Positions 1 to 8,953 of a stretch of 64,000 bases of DNA are shown in pieces (the first letter of the stretch is position 1; the number at the start of each line of letters is the position of its first letter). Position numbers and translations under genes: made by a program. This DNA is from Acetobacter syzygii. GTDB lineage: Bacteria > Pseudomonadota > Alphaproteobacteria > Acetobacterales > Acetobacteraceae. The notes beneath the pieces were generated by a model that ran no database searches, had not been told where the DNA came from, and saw only the letters and a list, made by a program, of their open reading frames with translations. The stretch is taken from the NCBI RefSeq assembly GCF_000964225.1, contig NZ_BAMZ01000008.1:160000-223999 (forward strand), in the 5' to 3' direction.

Positions 1-1021
1 ATACGGTCTGTACGCCATGGGCTGCAAGGTGCTGTATGGCGTCCTGCGCATCCGTGGGGGTAATAACGGTCAGTGTGGCGGATACCCAGCCATTCCCAAA
101 ATCGGGAGGGAGCATCATGCTGGCGGGGAGTGCCTGCCGGTATAGGTCTGTAATGTGTTGCCACCGTGCGCGGGTTTCATCCCAGCAATCCAGCCCGGCC
201 AGTCCAACGGCCGCCGTGTATTCAGAAATTTTGGCATTCATGGAAGGGAAGAGCGAGGACCGGCTACCACAAAAACCAAAGCGGGCCAGAGTGCGCACAT
301 GTTCGGCCAGAGCCGGGTCGTGCGTTAGCACGGCACCGCCCTCGCCAATGCCAAAAATCTTGGTGGCGTGCAGGCTGACCACAACTGTGCTGCGGCCCGG
401 CCGCATTGGGCCATTGTGGCGGAGTGTGTCAAACGCTGCGGCGGCATCAATAATAACAGGCCGCCCCGTGCGTTCGGCCACGCCATCCCACAGGGCAAGA
501 TCCAGCGGTGCGCCAAACGGGGCAACAATAAAAATTGCCCCTACGTCTTCCGCCTGAGCAAGCTGTTCAATCTGTGCGGGGTCGGGCACCCACGTAGTGG
601 GGCATACATCCACAAAATGGGGGACCAGATTGGCCCCCATAACGGCCGCCGCACTGGCCGTAAAGGTCCATGATGGCATAAGGCAGCGGGTGCCGGGGCG
701 AATATTATGTGCCTGCAAGGCCAGTGTAAGCCCCGTGGTGGCGTTGGTCACCAGTGCAACCTGCATGGCATCCAGCCCCCAGAACGCGCCAAGCCGCTGC
801 TGGAGCGCATTACACAGCGGACCCTGGTTTGTGTACCAGCGGTTCTCGTCTATCTGGCGCAGATAGGGGGCGATCCGGTCGGTTGTGGGTAGGCGGGGGA
901 AGGCAACGGGGAGCGTAACGTCCGGTTTACGGTCTACCGCCAGATTATGCAGGTTTTTTGGGGCTGTCTGGGGGGCTGACTTGTCTGTTCCAAAGTCAAG
1001 AGGCTGCGTGACCAAGGCCAA
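1..1021 (-). CDS. DegT/DnrJ/EryC1/StrS-family aminotransferase (3' end outside window)
   Basis: The reverse frame is open from about 1021 to the left edge, so the C-terminus is missing. It reads as a PLP-dependent sugar aminotransferase of the DegT/StrS type. An N-terminal substrate segment (NRWYTNQGPLCNAL) is followed by the cofactor region (VTNATTGLTLAL), DAAAAFD, and the Schiff-base lysine in SLHATKIFGIGEGG near 331-372. Such enzymes make amino sugars for surface polysaccharide or lipid A-type glycans. No ATG exists in this frame between the upstream stop (near 1150) and the conserved region. The best starts are TTG at 1021 or 1015, after a purine-rich GCGAAAGAAAA. Function class is confident; the start is not. 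Confidence 0.8.
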   Translation of the reverse strand, partial: MALVTQPLDFGTDKSAPQTAPKNLHNLAVDRKPDVTLPVAFPRLPTTDRIAPYLRQIDENRWYTNQGPLCNALQQRLGAFWGLDAMQVALVTNATTGLTLALQAHNIRPGTRCLMPSWTFTASAAAVMGANLVPHFVDVCPTTWVPDPAQIEQLAQAEDVGAIFIVAPFGAPLDLALWDGVAERTGRPVIIDAAAAFDTLRHNGPMRPGRSTVVVSLHATKIFGIGEGGAVLTHDPALAEHVRTLARFGFCGSRSSLFPSMNAKISEYTAAVGLAGLDCWDETRARWQHITDLYRQALPASMMLPPDFGNGWVSATLTVITPTDAQDAIQHLAAHGVQTV

Positions 1022-1392
1022 TTTTCTTTCGCAAATATCGGGCCTGGCAGATTGTCCGCTTGTGGCCCCCAACAGGTTACATTCAGGCTTACAAAGCAAT
1101 GCTACAGTGATGTACCAGACATTCTGGAAAAGTATTTTGCAAATGACTGCTCACAATCCCCGTGAGCATAAGGTCTTAGGCTGTATCGTGCAACAGCCTT
1201 TGGCCCTCTTTGGCCCCGTTGGTCACGGCCTTTTCTGCTGGTGTGCGGCACTCTGGCGCGGGCATGGCGCGGCCCATGCGTGGGTTATGGGCCCAGCCGA
1301 TGGGGCCGTGCGTTGCCCATGTGGCCGGGGCCGGGGTGCGTTGTGCCCGGCCCATGGCCCTTTGCTGCCAGCCGGGGGTGGCGCCCCTGTGG
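1022..1392. other. Intergenic region with dense GGCC/GGGCCC palindromes
   Basis: No supported gene lies here. The right half (about 1210-1390) is rich in short self-complementary words (GGCCCATG, GGGCCC, CCCATGTGGCC, GGCCCATGGCCC) that can fold in many ways. It lies between two leftward genes, so it should hold the end of the PqiC-like operon and any promoter of the aminotransferase. I see no clean hairpin plus T-run on the minus strand. Confidence 0.4.
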
Positions 1393-1989
1393 TTAATGCA
1401 CGGCGGGGATGGTGGTGTTCACCCTGTCCGCCAGCCGAATAACCAGTTCACGCATTAGGGCGGCAACATCCGCATCTGTGCTGACCGACCCGTTGGCAAC
1501 AAGGTGTGCGCGTTCACGCGTAAGGGGCAGGTTGGGGTCACGCGGGAGCACGGCCCATGTGGCGTCCAGCGTGGCCACGCCATTGGCGGCCACATCAAAG
1601 CGGGAAATATCGATCTGCACACGCATGGTGGCCACATCGGCCAGTGGCTGGTCGGTAATCAGCTCCGTGGGGCGTTTGTTGGACAGCTCGTTGGTCAGCA
1701 GGTCCGTAACCCCAAGGGACAGGCGCGAAGCCCAGCGCGCGCGTGAACTACGCAGGATTTCCTCCCCCTGTCGGGTAATAATATCCTGCGAGTCCAGATA
1801 GTCGGGCAGGATAACACGGCTGATGGCAATGGTGGCCGTGCGGGAGGAGAGGTGCGGCTCCGTTACGTTGGCATCGGGTGGTACACCCAGCGTGTACAGC
1901 CGCAGCGGCGGGGAGGCGCAGCCTGCGAGGGAGAGGAGCGAGCAGCAGGCTATAACGGCCAGCAGGGTGCGGCGTGGCGCGCAGGTCAT
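1393..1989 (-). CDS. PqiC-like ABC-transport auxiliary lipoprotein
   Basis: This 198-residue protein has a lipoprotein signal ending in SLAGCASPP, so it is predicted to be lipidated on Cys24. The body matches the PqiC/DUF330-type auxiliary lipoprotein pattern: early LYTLG, then IAISRVILPDYLDSQDI and WASRLSLGVTDLL. In MCE systems this lipoprotein sits in the outer membrane and joins the MCE protein to form a periplasmic lipid path. It is the last gene of the leftward transporter operon and overlaps the MCE gene by 4 bp, which suggests coupled translation. The family is clear; the transported lipid is not shown by sequence. Confidence 0.85.
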   Translation of the reverse strand: MTCAPRRTLLAVIACCSLLSLAGCASPPLRLYTLGVPPDANVTEPHLSSRTATIAISRVILPDYLDSQDIITRQGEEILRSSRARWASRLSLGVTDLLTNELSNKRPTELITDQPLADVATMRVQIDISRFDVAANGVATLDATWAVLPRDPNLPLTRERAHLVANGSVSTDADVAALMRELVIRLADRVNTTIPAVH

Positions 1990-2942
1990 GGGCGGCGTCC
2001 CATCAGCAGGAGTTGCGGGTTGCGTTCAACATCGGAGGAAAAACCCCGCAGGGATGCAGCCGTGGCCGCAATATCGCGCAGGGCGGCGTCCAGGTTGGCA
2101 CGGTCCGTGGAGCGGGGGGAGAGAATATCCTGCAACGAATCCAGCGTTCTGGTGGCCGAGGCCAGTGTTGCGTGCAGGTCCGCACCCCGCGCGTTAAGCT
2201 GGGTGTTCCCCGTTTCCATCAGCCTGTCCATTTTGGTCAGTGTAACGTCCAGCTTGGCCTGAAGGTCTTTTATGGCGGCGGTTGCGGCCTCTATGGTCTC
2301 ATGCGAGCGGTCGGCAGTTTCCCTGGCGCTCATCAGCAGGGGGGGCAGGTCCCTGTTCAGGCTCTCACTAAGCTGGGTCACGGACAGCAGTGCTGCATCC
2401 GCATGGTGGCTGATCTCCTTTATGGGGATCTGGCCCAGCGAATCCTTCAGCTTTTCCACGGCGGACATACGTACGGGAATTTCGGGCAGGTCGGTAATGC
2501 GCGGGTGCAGAACGGGGGGGACGGAGCGGTCAAAATCCAGCTCGATGTTGGACTGGCCGGTTACAAAGCTGAGCAGGTTCAGCTCCGCCCGCAGGCCAAT
2601 GCTGATCAGTTCCTGAATACTGACCTTTTTGCCCCCCGGTACGTCCTTGACCACATGGATCTGGTCCGGCTCCAGCGTCAGCACCACGGGGATGTAGGCT
2701 TTGTGGTCGGCGGGGTCAAAGCGCAGGGTAATGCTTTTGACCGTACCCACCTTGACCCCACGGAAGTTGACCGGCGCCCCAACGGACAGGCCGGTAATGG
2801 AGTTCTGGAATACCACCACCGCCTCGCGCGAAGGGGCGAGGAAGCTCATGTGCCCAAAGGCCATAACAATGAACAGGGCCAAAAAGCCGCCAAACAGCAC
2901 GAAGGCTCCGATAACGGTTTTGCGGTTTGTGCTCTCAGACAT
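1986..2942 (-). CDS. MCE (MlaD-type) substrate-binding protein
   Basis: This 318-residue protein has one N-terminal transmembrane anchor (VIGAFVLFGGFLALFIVMAF) followed by a single MCE domain (VVFQNSITGLSVGAPVNFRGVKVGTV). A long helical C-terminal half (about residues 170-300) follows. MCE proteins form hexameric rings in the periplasm that pass phospholipid between the inner-membrane ABC complex and outer-membrane partners. The gene overlaps mlaF by 8 bp and the lipoprotein by 4 bp, so it belongs to one operon. The long helical tail resembles the YebT/PqiB-like and alphaproteobacterial single-MCE proteins rather than the short E. coli MlaD. Confidence 0.9.
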   Translation of the reverse strand: MSESTNRKTVIGAFVLFGGFLALFIVMAFGHMSFLAPSREAVVVFQNSITGLSVGAPVNFRGVKVGTVKSITLRFDPADHKAYIPVVLTLEPDQIHVVKDVPGGKKVSIQELISIGLRAELNLLSFVTGQSNIELDFDRSVPPVLHPRITDLPEIPVRMSAVEKLKDSLGQIPIKEISHHADAALLSVTQLSESLNRDLPPLLMSARETADRSHETIEAATAAIKDLQAKLDVTLTKMDRLMETGNTQLNARGADLHATLASATRTLDSLQDILSPRSTDRANLDAALRDIAATAASLRGFSSDVERNPQLLLMGRRP

Positions 2943-3729
2943 GCCGGTCAGCCTTTGTCTCGTCTGTCGGGGGGATGGTGGAGGAGCGGTTCATGAATGC
3001 CATGACTTCCGGTATGGTGCTGGTATCGCGCAGGGTTCGTGGGGAGCCGTGGGCAATGGGTTTGTGGGTTTTGGCATCCAGAAAAATGCCATCATCGGCA
3101 ATGGCGAACAGGCTTGGCAGCTCGTGGCTGACAATCACAATGGTCGCGCCCAGTCCATCGCGCAGGGTCAGGATCAGGTCGTCCAGCCGGGCGGAGGTAA
3201 TGGGGTCCAGCCCGGCGGAGGGTTCATCAAAAAACAGAATATCGGGGTCGAGGGCTATGGCACGCGCCAGCCCCGCGCGCTTGCGCATCCCGCCCGAAAT
3301 TTCGGACGGGAACAGGTCAATCGCCTGCTCCATGCCCACAAGCCCCAGTTTAAGCTCCACCAGCTTGCGCACCACATCGGGCGGCTGGGAGGTAAACATT
3401 TCCATGGGCAGGGCTACGTTCTCGCCCACGGTCATGGAACTCCACAGTGCGCCGGACTGGAACAGAACGCCAAAGCGGTGGTTGATCTGGGTGCGGCGCT
3501 GCTCGTTCTGTGCCCAGTAATCCTCCCCGCCGACCATAATCCGCCCCGTGGTGGGGGGCAGCAGGCCGATCAGGCTTTTGAGCAGCGTGCTCTTGCCGCA
3601 GCCAGACCCGCCCATGACCGCAAAAATGGAGCCCCGCTTGAGGTCGAACGATACGTTCTGCTGGATAATCTTGGGACCAAAGGACAGTTCAACATCCCGC
3701 ACGGAAATAAGGGTATCGGTTTCCGCCAT
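2935..3729 (-). CDS. mlaF: MlaF-type ABC transporter ATP-binding protein
   Basis: The 264-residue ATPase has Walker A GGSGCGKST at residues 40-48, the signature EISGGMRKRAGLARA and Walker B DPDILFFDEPSAGLDP. The SGGM(R/K)KR form of the signature is typical of the MlaF/YrbF group. It powers lipid transfer through the MlaE permease. It follows mlaE by 3 bp and overlaps the MCE gene, so stoichiometric co-expression is likely. Size and motifs are complete. Confidence 0.93.
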   Translation of the reverse strand: MAETDTLISVRDVELSFGPKIIQQNVSFDLKRGSIFAVMGGSGCGKSTLLKSLIGLLPPTTGRIMVGGEDYWAQNEQRRTQINHRFGVLFQSGALWSSMTVGENVALPMEMFTSQPPDVVRKLVELKLGLVGMEQAIDLFPSEISGGMRKRAGLARAIALDPDILFFDEPSAGLDPITSARLDDLILTLRDGLGATIVIVSHELPSLFAIADDGIFLDAKTHKPIAHGSPRTLRDTSTIPEVMAFMNRSSTIPPTDETKADRHV

Positions 3730-3732
3730 GTC

Positions 3733-4956
3733 TTAAATTCCCAGCGCGTTGGCCATAACGGCAAACACGGCGTCCATGGCAATAATGCCAACAATGCCAA
3801 TAACCACCGCCCGGGTTGCGGCAATGCCCACATCGGCGGCACTCCGCCCGGCCATAAGCCCTACGCGGCAGGCGGCAAGGGCAATAAAGCTGCCAAAAAA
3901 GAAGGCTTTGACAAACCCGAACCCGAACTCCTTCAGCTCCACACCGTTAATGGTGGAAATCCAGTACCCTACGGGGGAGACATCCATCATGCTCATGCTC
4001 ACCACAAACCCGCCCAGAATGCCAATGAGCGTGCCGTACAGGTAGAGCAGGGGCATCATCAGGGAGAGGGAGAGAATGGCAGGCAGCAGAATATAGCCCG
4101 AAATGGGGATGCCAAAGACCTGGAGTGCGTCAATTTCCTCATTCCCCAGCATGGTGGAAATGCGCGCCGCATAAGCGCCCCCGGTGCGCCCGGCCATGAT
4201 GATGGCGGTCATAATGGCCGAAATCTCACGCGCGCAGGCAATGCCCACCAGATTGGTCACATAAATTTCTGCGGCAAAGCGGCGCAGCTCCACCAGCCCC
4301 ACAAAGGCCAGAATGGCCCCGATCAAAAAATTGACCACACCCACGATCAGCAGCGCGTTGGGGCCTGCGTTCCACAGGTCGGTTATCAGGTCCTTGGTGC
4401 GCATCCGGCTTTTGCCGTGCAGCGCATGGACCGCGCCCAGTGTGGTTTCCGCCGCAAGGGAGGTGGCAATGCCGGTTTCGGTCAGGGCGCTTAAGGTCAG
4501 GTCGCCGGTTTTTTCCAGCAGGTTCTGTTTGTGGCTGTCGTGGCGGGCGGCGGGCGCTGGCTTGGGGGGCAGTAGCGCCAGCAGGCGTTGTGCCGGGGCG
4601 GGCAGGCCGTTCTGGTCAAAGGCCAGCCCGGTGCTGGCTGCCGCCTGTTTGACCTCCCACAGGAAGGAAATAAAGGAGGAATCCCACGCCGCAAGAGCCG
4701 TTGTGTCCACGCTGAGTGTGGTGGAGCCTGAGGGCGGGGTGGGAATATCCTGCCCTGCAAATGGCATGACCCCGCCGTTGGGCACGGTCCATGCTCCCTG
4801 CACGCTCAGGCATGGGCCGTGTGGTCCGGTCCGCACGGACCACGTTGGCCGCGCGGCATGGTCTGCCGTGGCGGTGGGGGGGAGGGGGTCTGTTTGCTGG
4901 GTCATTGTTTGTGACGACATTAAGACACGCCATGCCCGGCTGGCTAGTCCCGACAT
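3733..4956 (-). CDS. mlaE: MlaE-type permease with N-terminal STAS-like domain
   Basis: The 407-residue protein is a fusion. Residues about 30-140 form a STAS-like domain (VDTTALAAWDSSFISFLWEV), and residues 150-407 form the MlaE permease. The permease carries the conserved VGLVELRRFAAEIYVTNLVGIACAREISAIMTA region, in parts, and the EEIDALQVFGI coupling helix. In E. coli the STAS partner (MlaB) is a separate protein; the fused form is common in alphaproteobacteria. It is the first gene of the leftward operon. ATGs at 4956, 4920 and 4905 are possible and none has a convincing ribosome site. The longest is given. Confidence 0.9.
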   Translation of the reverse strand: MSGLASRAWRVLMSSQTMTQQTDPLPPTATADHAARPTWSVRTGPHGPCLSVQGAWTVPNGGVMPFAGQDIPTPPSGSTTLSVDTTALAAWDSSFISFLWEVKQAAASTGLAFDQNGLPAPAQRLLALLPPKPAPAARHDSHKQNLLEKTGDLTLSALTETGIATSLAAETTLGAVHALHGKSRMRTKDLITDLWNAGPNALLIVGVVNFLIGAILAFVGLVELRRFAAEIYVTNLVGIACAREISAIMTAIIMAGRTGGAYAARISTMLGNEEIDALQVFGIPISGYILLPAILSLSLMMPLLYLYGTLIGILGGFVVSMSMMDVSPVGYWISTINGVELKEFGFGFVKAFFFGSFIALAACRVGLMAGRSAADVGIAATRAVVIGIVGIIAMDAVFAVMANALGI

Positions 4957-5191
4957 GGTGAAGGTGGGCCCGGCCCCGCCTGACCGGGGGCGGGCCGGGG
5001 CGTGCAGGTCTTGAGTTTGCTAATAATTTCCATGGTCAGGCATTTTCATCAGCCCAGCATTGCAGGCGCGCATTGCAGGGGGGCGCGGCCTCGGCTAGAT
5101 GCAGCGCTTTGGCTGGCGCCGGGTTTTCCCCCGGTGGTGGCGGTCGGGGGTGTGCGGGCAACCACATGCTGCCGCGCAAACGGGAGTTACT

Positions 5192-6106
5192 ATGCGACGC
5201 AGACGTGGGCGGCCACTTAATGGCTGGCTGATAGTGGACAAGCCTTCCGGTATGACCTCAACACAGGTGGTGGGGCGTGCCAAGCGGCTGTTCGACGCAC
5301 AGAAGGTGGGGCACGGCGGTACGCTGGACCCGCTGGCGACCGGGCTTTTGCCGCTGGCGTTTGGCACCGCCACCAAAACGGTGCCGTATGTTATGGACGG
5401 CACAAAAATCTACCAGTTTACCCTGCGTATGGGGGAAGCGCGCGATAGCGATGATGCCGATGGCGCAGTGACCGCCACATCCGATGTGCGCCCAACGGAC
5501 GAGCAGCTACGCGCAGCCCTGCCCGCGTTAACGGGGGACATTATGCAGGTGCCCCCGGTCTATTCCGCCCTTAAGGTTGCGGGGGAGCGGGCGTATGACA
5601 TGGCGCGAGACGGCCGCCCGCCGGAACTGCCGCCCCGCCCCGCCCGCGTGGACCGTTTTGAGCTGATTGCCCGCCCGGATGCGGACACGGCGGTGTTCGA
5701 GGTCGAATCCGGAAAGGGGGTGTACATGCGCGCCCTTGCGCGCGATGTGGCGCTGGCGTGCGGCACTGTTGGCCATATTGCCGTGCTGCGCCGCCTGCGC
5801 GTGGGGCCTTTTACCGAGGCCGATGCAATTATGCTGGACAAACTGACGCCAAACGACGACAACGCCCATGCTTCTGCGGAACTGCTTCTTCCGGTCGAGA
5901 CCGCGCTGGCCGACATCCCGGCGCTGGCCCTGACTGAGGAGGAGGCGGCTCTTCTGCGCCACGGGCGGACCTTGAGCCTTCTGGATCTGATGGGACGTAT
6001 CCCCCAGACCGATGCTTCAGGGACTGTGCGTGTCATGGACGCAGGGCGTGTGCTGGGTCTTGGTCGCCTTGAAGACGGGGTGCTCAGGCCCGTACGGATT
6101 CTATGA
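5192..6106 (+). CDS. truB: tRNA pseudouridine-55 synthase TruB
   Basis: This 304-residue enzyme makes pseudouridine 55 in the T-loop of tRNAs. The catalytic aspartate is D46 in GGTLDPLATG. Other TruB signatures are GWLIVDKPSGMTS at the N-terminus and QVPPVYSALKVAGERAYDMAR. I place the start at ATG 5192, six bases after GGGAG, because an upstream in-frame extension from 5099 encodes no TruB sequence. It lies 23 bp before rpsO. The truB-rpsO-pnp order is a classical bacterial cluster. Confidence 0.95.
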   Translation: MRRRRGRPLNGWLIVDKPSGMTSTQVVGRAKRLFDAQKVGHGGTLDPLATGLLPLAFGTATKTVPYVMDGTKIYQFTLRMGEARDSDDADGAVTATSDVRPTDEQLRAALPALTGDIMQVPPVYSALKVAGERAYDMARDGRPPELPPRPARVDRFELIARPDADTAVFEVESGKGVYMRALARDVALACGTVGHIAVLRRLRVGPFTEADAIMLDKLTPNDDNAHASAELLLPVETALADIPALALTEEEAALLRHGRTLSLLDLMGRIPQTDASGTVRVMDAGRVLGLGRLEDGVLRPVRIL

Positions 6107-6129
6107 CATTTTTCTGATGGAGACATGTG

Positions 6130-6399
6130 ATGTCGATTACAGCTGAACGCCGCACGGCGCTGATTTCCGAATACCAGACCGCTCAGGGCGATACGGGTTC
6201 GCCCGAAGTGCAGGTTGCAATCCTGACCGAGCGCATCAACAACCTGACCGACCACCTCAAGACCCACGCCAAGGACTTCCACTCCCGTCGTGGTCTGCTG
6301 ATCATGGTTGGCCGTCGTCGCAGCCTGCTGGACTACCTGCGTGGTAAAAGCCAGAGCCGCTACGAAGCGCTGATCGCACGTCTGGGTCTGCGTCGCTAA
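6130..6399 (+). CDS. rpsO: 30S ribosomal protein S15
   Basis: The 89-residue product starts [15 protein letters not shown] and contains the 16S rRNA-binding signature [16 protein letters not shown] and [21 protein letters not shown]15 binds 16S rRNA early in 30S assembly. In several bacteria it represses its own mRNA by binding a leader structure. A GTG at 6127 directly precedes the ATG; ATG 6130 gives the usual length. The gene sits between truB and pnp. Confidence 0.97.
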   Translation: MSITAERRTALISEYQTAQGDTGSPEVQVAILTERINNLTDHLKTHAKDFHSRRGLLIMVGRRRSLLDYLRGKSQSRYEALIARLGLRR

Positions 6400-6460
6400 T
6401 CCAGTTATTTTGCTGGCAGGTTTGGCTCTGGGCCGGGCCTGCTGGCTGACTGGGCAGGTT

Positions 6461-6504
6461 TATGGGGGTTTTTGTGCTGGTCATATGGCCAGCAAACCCC
6501 CATA
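6461..6504 (+). promoter_or_regulatory. Large hairpin in the rpsO-pnp gap
   Basis: The arms TATGGGGGTTT...GCTGG (6461-6480) and CCAGC...AAACCCCCATA (6489-6504) pair over about 16 bp with a 4-nt bulge and an 8-nt loop. No T-run follows, so this is not a typical intrinsic terminator. In enterobacteria the pnp leader has an RNase III-cut hairpin needed for PNPase autocontrol. The position here suggests an analogous element or an rpsO 3' stabiliser. The 6400-6703 gap shows no supported gene. Confidence 0.6.
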
Positions 6505-6703
6505 TAATCCTCTATACGCCACAGGCTTGGCACGCGGGCATTGACGATCCGGGTAAGGCCACGGCGTTTCCGACCACATGGCGCCTGGGCGGTGCTGCCG
6601 CCAGTCACCATGCCGTCCGAGGCGCTGTCTGCCATTCGGTTCTGTCCCGCTGTTTGCCGTGGTTTTGAACAAAGACTCTGTAAACAGAAGATGAGACGAC
6701 AGA

Positions 6704-8854
6704 ATGTTTAACTATTTCCGTAAAGAAATTGAGTGGGCCGGTCGCCCGCTGGTGCTGGAAACAGGCAAGGTTGCCCGTCAGGCCGATGGTGCAGTGCTGG
6801 TAACCTACGGCGAAACCGTGGTCCTGTGTACCGCCGTTGGTGCGCGTGACGTAAAGCCCGGTCAGGACTTTTTTCCCCTGACCGTCAATTATCAGGAAAA
6901 AGCCTACGCAGCAGGCAAGATCCCCGGCGGCTTCTTCAAGCGTGAAGGCCGTCCTTCCGAGAACGAAACGCTGGTCTCCCGCCTGATCGACCGCCCCATT
7001 CGTCCGCTGTTCCCCGAAGGGTTCCGCAACGAAGTGCAGGTCATTGCCACGGTGCTGACCCACGACATGGAAAACGATCCGAGCATTCCCGCCCTGATCG
7101 GCTGCTCCGCAGCACTGACCCTGTCTGGCATTCCGTTCTTTGGCCCCGTTGGCGCTGCGCGCGTTGGCTTCAAGGATGGCGCGTTCATCCTCAACCCCAC
7201 GCTGGAACAGAGCAAGGACACCGATCTGGATCTGGTTGTGGCTGGCACCGCCGAAGGCGTGCTGATGGTGGAATCCGAAGCCTCCGAACTGTCCGAAGAT
7301 GTCATGCTGGAAGCAGTGACCTTTGGCCACACGGCTTTCCAGCCGGTGCTGGACGCCATTATCTCCCTCGCTGAACACGCCGCCAAGGAACCTTGGGACC
7401 TGCCGCGTGAAAGCAAGGAAGAAGCCGCTCTGCGCAAGCAGGTGGACAAGCTGGGCCGCAAGCTGATTGCCGATGCCTACAAGGAAAAGCAGAAGCAGGT
7501 CCGCTACGAAAAGCTCAAGGCCGCGCGCGACGCCATTGTGGAAAAGCTGACCGCTGCCGAACTGGACGTGGCTGCCGCCAAGCCCATGATCAAGGACCTC
7601 GAAGCAGACGTGGTCCGCACCTCCGTGCTCAAGACCAGCAAGCGTATTGACGGGCGCGACCTTGTGACCGTGCGTCCGATTGTGCCGGAAGTGGGCGTGC
7701 TGCCGCGCGTGCATGGGTCCGCCCTGTTTACCCGTGGCGAAACGCAGGCGCTGGTTGTGACCACGCTGGGCACCGGGCAGGACGAACAGGTGATTGATGC
7801 GCTGGAAGGCGAATACCGCACCAACTTCCTGCTGCACTACAACTTCCCTCCCTACTCTGTTGGTGAGTGCGGTCGTGTTGGCTCCCCCGGCCGGCGCGAA
7901 ATCGGGCATGGCAAGCTGGCATGGCGCGCCCTGCACCCGCTGATGCCCAACCGCAAGGAATTCCCCTACACGGTGCGTGTTGTGTCCGAAATTACGGAAA
8001 GCAACGGCTCCTCCTCCATGGCGACCGTTTGCGGTAGCTCGCTGGCCCTGATGGATGCCGGTGTGCCCCTCAAGCGCCCTGTGGCCGGTATTGCCATGGG
8101 TCTGATCAAGGAAGGCGACAAGTTTGCCGTTCTGTCCGACATTCTGGGTGATGAAGATCATCTGGGTGACATGGACTTCAAGGTCGCCGGGACCGAAGCC
8201 GGTGTGACCGCCTTGCAGATGGACATTAAAATTACGTCCATCACGCCAGAAATCATGAAGATCGCACTGGGTCAGGCGCGCGATGGCCGCCTGCACATTC
8301 TGGGCGAAATGAGCAAGGCCCTGACCGAAAACCGCACAACCGTTGCCACCACGGCACCGCGCATTACCACCCTTAAGGTGCCGCGTGAAAAAATCCGTGA
8401 TGTCATTGGTTCGGGTGGCAAGGTTATCCGCGAAATCGTGGAATATTCGGGTGCGAAGGTGGATATTGGTGACGATGGCACCATTACCATTGCCGCCACG
8501 GCCGAAGACCAGACCAAAAAGGCACTGGAGCGGATTAACGGCATTGTTGCCGAACCCGAACTGGGCCGCATTTACGATGGTAAGGTTGTTAAAACCGCTG
8601 ACTTTGGCGCGTTTGTTAACTTCCTTGGCGCGCGTGATGGTCTGGTGCACATTTCCGAACTGGCGCAGGGCCGCGTTGGCCGCACCACGGATGTGGTCAA
8701 GGATGGCGATGCCGTTAAGGTCAAGGTGATTGGCTTTGATGATCGCGGTAAGGTTAAACTGTCCATGCGGGTTGTGGATCAGGCTACGGGTGCCGACATT
8801 ACGGAAACCGTGGGTGAAAAACCTGCCCGCGCACCGCGCCGGGACGCCGAATAA
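6704..8854 (+). CDS. pnp: Polyribonucleotide nucleotidyltransferase (PNPase)
   Basis: This is a 716-residue phosphorolytic 3'-5' exoribonuclease of the RNA degradosome. It has two RNase PH-like domains with a helical linker between them. The second carries [20 protein letters not shown] and the [18 protein letters not shown] catalytic aspartates. A KH domain follows ([13 protein letters not shown]), then an S1 domain ([20 protein letters not shown]). Length and domain order match the family. It begins about 200 bp after the rpsO-pnp hairpin. Confidence 0.97.
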   Translation: MFNYFRKEIEWAGRPLVLETGKVARQADGAVLVTYGETVVLCTAVGARDVKPGQDFFPLTVNYQEKAYAAGKIPGGFFKREGRPSENETLVSRLIDRPIRPLFPEGFRNEVQVIATVLTHDMENDPSIPALIGCSAALTLSGIPFFGPVGAARVGFKDGAFILNPTLEQSKDTDLDLVVAGTAEGVLMVESEASELSEDVMLEAVTFGHTAFQPVLDAIISLAEHAAKEPWDLPRESKEEAALRKQVDKLGRKLIADAYKEKQKQVRYEKLKAARDAIVEKLTAAELDVAAAKPMIKDLEADVVRTSVLKTSKRIDGRDLVTVRPIVPEVGVLPRVHGSALFTRGETQALVVTTLGTGQDEQVIDALEGEYRTNFLLHYNFPPYSVGECGRVGSPGRREIGHGKLAWRALHPLMPNRKEFPYTVRVVSEITESNGSSSMATVCGSSLALMDAGVPLKRPVAGIAMGLIKEGDKFAVLSDILGDEDHLGDMDFKVAGTEAGVTALQMDIKITSITPEIMKIALGQARDGRLHILGEMSKALTENRTTVATTAPRITTLKVPREKIRDVIGSGGKVIREIVEYSGAKVDIGDDGTITIAATAEDQTKKALERINGIVAEPELGRIYDGKVVKTADFGAFVNFLGARDGLVHISELAQGRVGRTTDVVKDGDAVKVKVIGFDDRGKVKLSMRVVDQATGADITETVGEKPARAPRRDAE

Positions 8855-8953
8855 GGCAGTCCCACACGCAGGATGAGGGGGTGGGGCCAGCCCCGCCTTC
8901 TCCCCCGCGTGGCGGAGCAGACACGGTTATCTAGAAGAAACGACAGGATAGTC

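Noticed and set aside
2701..4494. 597-codon plus-strand frame over the mlaF-mlaE genes
   Set aside because: It is the reverse shadow of the ABC transporter genes, which have clear Walker and permease motifs on the minus strand.
6605..8650. Long 681-codon frame antisense to pnp
   Set aside because: It is a mirror of a strongly conserved PNPase gene on the plus strand and shows His/Gly/Asn-rich shadow composition without any domain.
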